A DNA stretch of 64,000 bases from Saxidomus purpurata (taxonomy: Eukaryota; Mollusca; Bivalvia; Venerida; Veneridae): assembly GCA_022818135.1 (NCBI GenBank), contig JAFMSR010000013.1, forward strand, positions 23,954,207-24,018,206, written 5' to 3'. Below are positions 60,799 through 64,000 of this stretch, in pieces; position 1 is the first letter of the stretch; each line of letters opens with the position of its first letter. The position numbers and the translations under genes are program-made. The notes under the pieces were generated by a model, which was not told where the DNA came from, made no database searches, and worked only from the letters and a program-made list of their open reading frames with translations.

Positions 60799-63084
60799 AA
60801 CTGAAATGTAGACACAAATTATGGTCGCTGATCTGAAATAGCTATCATGTCTCTTACTGATTTTGAGTCGCATATTCGAGCCCCGCTACCTACCCGAGTC
60901 TAAATGTCAGATAGTGCGTAAATTCTTAAGAAAACTTTTTATTGTGAAGATGTAGATCTACTCATTTTTATCTAATGACCCTTCAAATTTTACAAAATGT
61001 TATAAACAACGCTCGACGACAGATTCGGCTAAGATTGTTTAATAGTATTCACTCGGAAAGATAGCTTTGTGGAAGTCGCGACCAACCCGTGGCGCTACGG
61101 GTTAGCAGTTGTACGTACGTGTCCTCACAGTAACAAATTGACTATAAGTGGGCTCAGACTAAGGTTTATATCTGAGACTGTATACCCGGTATTTCTAAAA
61201 AAAAAATATAATAAGCACGACTCATTTTCATTAACTGAATTGGAAACATGCCGGTCTTTGAATATAGACTTAGTCTATATGATTAGACTCGTAGATATTT
61301 TTCAATTATTTCATCGTCGCCCATTATGACTTCAATCATTTTACACACTGAAACAGTTTTAAAAAGTTAGAAAGTTATAAATGGTACGAATATGACAGGC
61401 GTTAGATAAACTAGGTATCCTGATGGAAGCGAGCAAACATAGCATGCTTTGATCGACAGCAGCGCTGAAGAAAATTACACATTTGTTTGATTAACAGTAA
61501 CCAAGTTTCAAGTTTATTTCAAACCTAGGCCCATAAGGGCATAACAATATTAAAACAGTTAACCAAATCCACTAACATCATGACTCATGGCATGGGTTAC
61601 ATCATCCTTAGATATGTCAGGACTGTCGTCTTTACCATAATGTTTGCTTTTGGCGAGGTTTCGGTGCTGCAACTGGGATGCCAAATGGAATTAAACCAGC
61701 GCGATATAGTACACTATATGCCGCAAAAGATAATAGCTAGATCTACTTACAACAGGTTTCTAGCTTGTCCAAATGGAAAAAAAGCCTAGAGACATTACAT
61801 ATCATATATATTTAGATAAAATGAATGTTCTACCCGCTAACACCAGGAATCTAACTTATTTACGAAATGCTAGACAATCCCGTTTTGTTTTCTGATACAC
61901 TTAATGAACGTGAAAATTTGGTCAAACGGCAACATTTCATACATGATGCTTATTTTCCAGTGCATTTATTTCTCAAGATATGCTCTTCAATAAATGAAAA
62001 CTAGCAGTGTTTACTAAAAGATTCCGTAATGTTTTCCATATACATGTATTATCCACGTCACATCATACTTAATAAATTGGGCTAGATAATAACCAAGGGA
62101 GATGTGACAATGTTTAGATGAACCGGGCTCAAATCATCCGCCTTCTGTATACCGAAGATACAGAATAAAAGGTTTGAATTGCCACTACATAACAGTAGGT
62201 TTACTTGAAAAGTTTCCCGAAAATATTTAAAGTTTTCGTGTTACCTGAAAAAATGTCATGAAACCGAACGTTTTATCTGGTTTCTTGATAGTTTTTCGGT
62301 TATCATGAAATCCTCTTACCTGTAGAATAATTGGTTGCGCATTTATGCTTCCGTAATGGATATCTGTTAACATTATAAAACATTTAATACAGGTCATTAT
62401 TTAATAATGATATCCGACCAGAAACTACGAAAGAAAACAAAAGCAGCATTCATCTTTAAAATAAATTGTCAGCGTCGAGCACTGTCAATTCGCAGTGAAG
62501 ATATACGTGAGAGAATAAAACAATAATTCTTCTCCGTCACACTGACACTTTTAATAGAAATTTACATGTCAGGATACTTGCAGTATGTATAGCACCACCC
62601 CACCACCTACAAATCCCCACCGCCTCGTACTCCGCCCCACCATCTCAAATTGGCTGTTGTTTCAAGTTATTTACTCGCCGGACCGTCTAGTGACAATAAA
62701 TGGCTATTTTGTACATGTACTCGTACGTTACACGTAAAATATATTCGGAAAAAGGGGGTTTTGGACAAAAAAATATAGTTACTGAAAATCGAGATTTTGG
62801 CCAACTTCTACAGTAGAGACTACATTTATGGAATTATGTTGTTTCGACAATTCATGCAAACGGTAGTCTCAACATTTCTACTGGTAACTATATTGTCTGA
62901 TTTTTAAAGTTCTTCAACAAAATAATTTAAAACAAAATTTAAAAAAACATACTCATATTTATTGTTTATTTGGAAGAACCCCACCTCGGAAGTGTGCTCC
63001 CGACAATTTCTTTGCACCTCATTTTGTGGTGGTTGGGAGAGTTAACCACCCGTGCAATAACGTGAAAATGATCCACGCTTTCCG
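60799..63084. other. Gene-free stretch with repeat debris
   Basis: A tRNA-like head with B-box-like ATTCGAGCCCCGC lies near 60873-60890. At 61500-61560 AAGTTTATTTCAAACCTAGG and GGGCATAAC look like the reversed 3' end of a non-LTR element. A C-rich tract is at 62590-62640. No exon recognised. Confidence 0.4.
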
Positions 63085-63910
63085 TTCTTAATTATGCACC
63101 GTGTGGCAGGTAACACCAGGCTAAACAAGAAAACTGTGATACAGAAGTATCACAATCACAGCGGGCCATAGAACAGTGTCTCAACTTGATAAGTTATTAC
63201 CAAGTCTCAATTCGTTTAAATTTTAATTTTATTTCTCCTTTCGAGAGACAGCTTCCTACTTTTTTGTAGCATGAGCAAAAATGTTCCACATGTTACAACT
63301 TTTATCTTAAAAAAACTATATATTTTTTAAATGCAATGACTATAATCGATGACACCAACACTCAACATTCTTGTTGAAAAAGAAAATGTAATACATGAGC
63401 CAATTCAAATGTTGAAGCCTGGCATCAAGACAAAAGAAATTCAGAAAACATAAAAAACTGGTGTGCATGTATAGACAATGTATGCAACCATTCACGTTAC
63501 ACTCAGCAATTGAGTGAATACATTGCAAGCTACTGATTACTACTAATTGTATTATAAGCTACACATTGAAGAGTGATGTTGGCCCATTCCTTATTGCGGG
63601 CCGCAGCAGCGGCCCGCTATTTAATACGTGGTTGGAAAATGTAACATGTAGGTGAAGTAGTGTATAGTTCTTTGAACAAAATGTTATGAAAATCGCCTAG
63701 GAAGTTACGATAAAGAATGGGTTAAACCACTGTTCATTGTGTAGCTTTAAAATTGTCAAAAAATTGATATTTCTATCTTTTATCCATGTAAAACGTCAAA
63801 TTATTTTATATGCTTATGTAACGTCTAATAAGTAGTGAAAAGTTTTTTATTGTTTGGCCAGTATAAAAACCGATATCGGTCAAACATGCCGGTATCTTCC
63901 GGTATCGGGT
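63085..63910. repeat. Duplicated copies of the BTB intergenic region
   Basis: 63100-63450 is the inverse of 50900-51320, the 5' flank of the plus-strand BTB gene. 63585-63910 is a direct copy of 48960-49200. The second contains a perfect GC palindrome, GCGGGCCGC-AGCA-GCGGCCCGC at 63596-63617, reduced to one half (GCGGCCCGC) in the copy near 48987. No BTB exon is adjacent to the inverted copy inside the window. Confidence 0.65.
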
Positions 63911-64000
63911 AAAGTGGGTCCATTACGTTACTATGACTCGATTTTTATAGTTTAAAATTTACAATCACACTTCATTTGTTTTTTAATGTAAGTATCATTG

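Noticed and set aside
1..64000. CRISPR arrays, operons or bacterial genes
   Set aside because: Repeats are eukaryotic transposons and satellites; genes have spliced exons; no spacer-repeat pattern seen.

Overview
The window is animal nuclear DNA, most likely from a bivalve mollusc. Genes are split into small exons with GT-AG introns, the sequence is AT-rich, TACATGTA-type words recur, and several degenerate tandem repeats look like ones I know from clam genomes. The species assignment is inference. Most of the window is non-coding or repeat-derived.

0.3-30 kb is a duplicated FAXC-like cluster (failed axon connections family; membrane-anchored metaxin/GST-fold proteins). Two complete minus-strand genes can be assembled exon by exon with every splice phase in register: gene 1 at 280-7386 and gene 3 at 20522-26566. 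Each has six coding exons and encodes 290 residues. Between them lies a two-exon relic, gene 2 (11319-12434). A third copy of the promoter and first exon sits at 17.07-19.7 kb in inverted orientation, so it faces gene 3 head-on. Gene 1 intron 2 carries a 5'-truncated Penelope-like retroelement (2465-4987). Its 6-bp target duplication and empty site can be read by comparison with gene 3.

30-44.8 kb is gene-poor. It holds MITE-like and foldback elements, the decayed C-terminal half of a DUF4806-family gene (32448-34561, plus strand), retroelement 3' tails ending in ATT microsatellites, a tRNA-derived SINE, and no gene I can support between 34.6 and 44.8 kb.

44.8-56.3 kb carries two divergent BTB-domain genes. 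The first is a five-exon minus-strand gene resembling serine-enriched protein (44804-46750, 269 residues), with a compact TATA/CCAAT/E-box/CRE promoter. The second is a two-exon plus-strand BTB gene (51556-56301, 310 residues), whose intron holds tandem SINE copies and a MITE.

56.4-64 kb starts with a 2.6-kb element with about 77-bp terminal inverted repeats, subterminal repeats and no recognisable transposase (56423-59032). It continues with degenerate tandem repeats and with duplicated copies of sequence from the 49-51 kb region.

Method limit: all homology statements come from reading the sequence and remembered family features. No search or alignment program was run.
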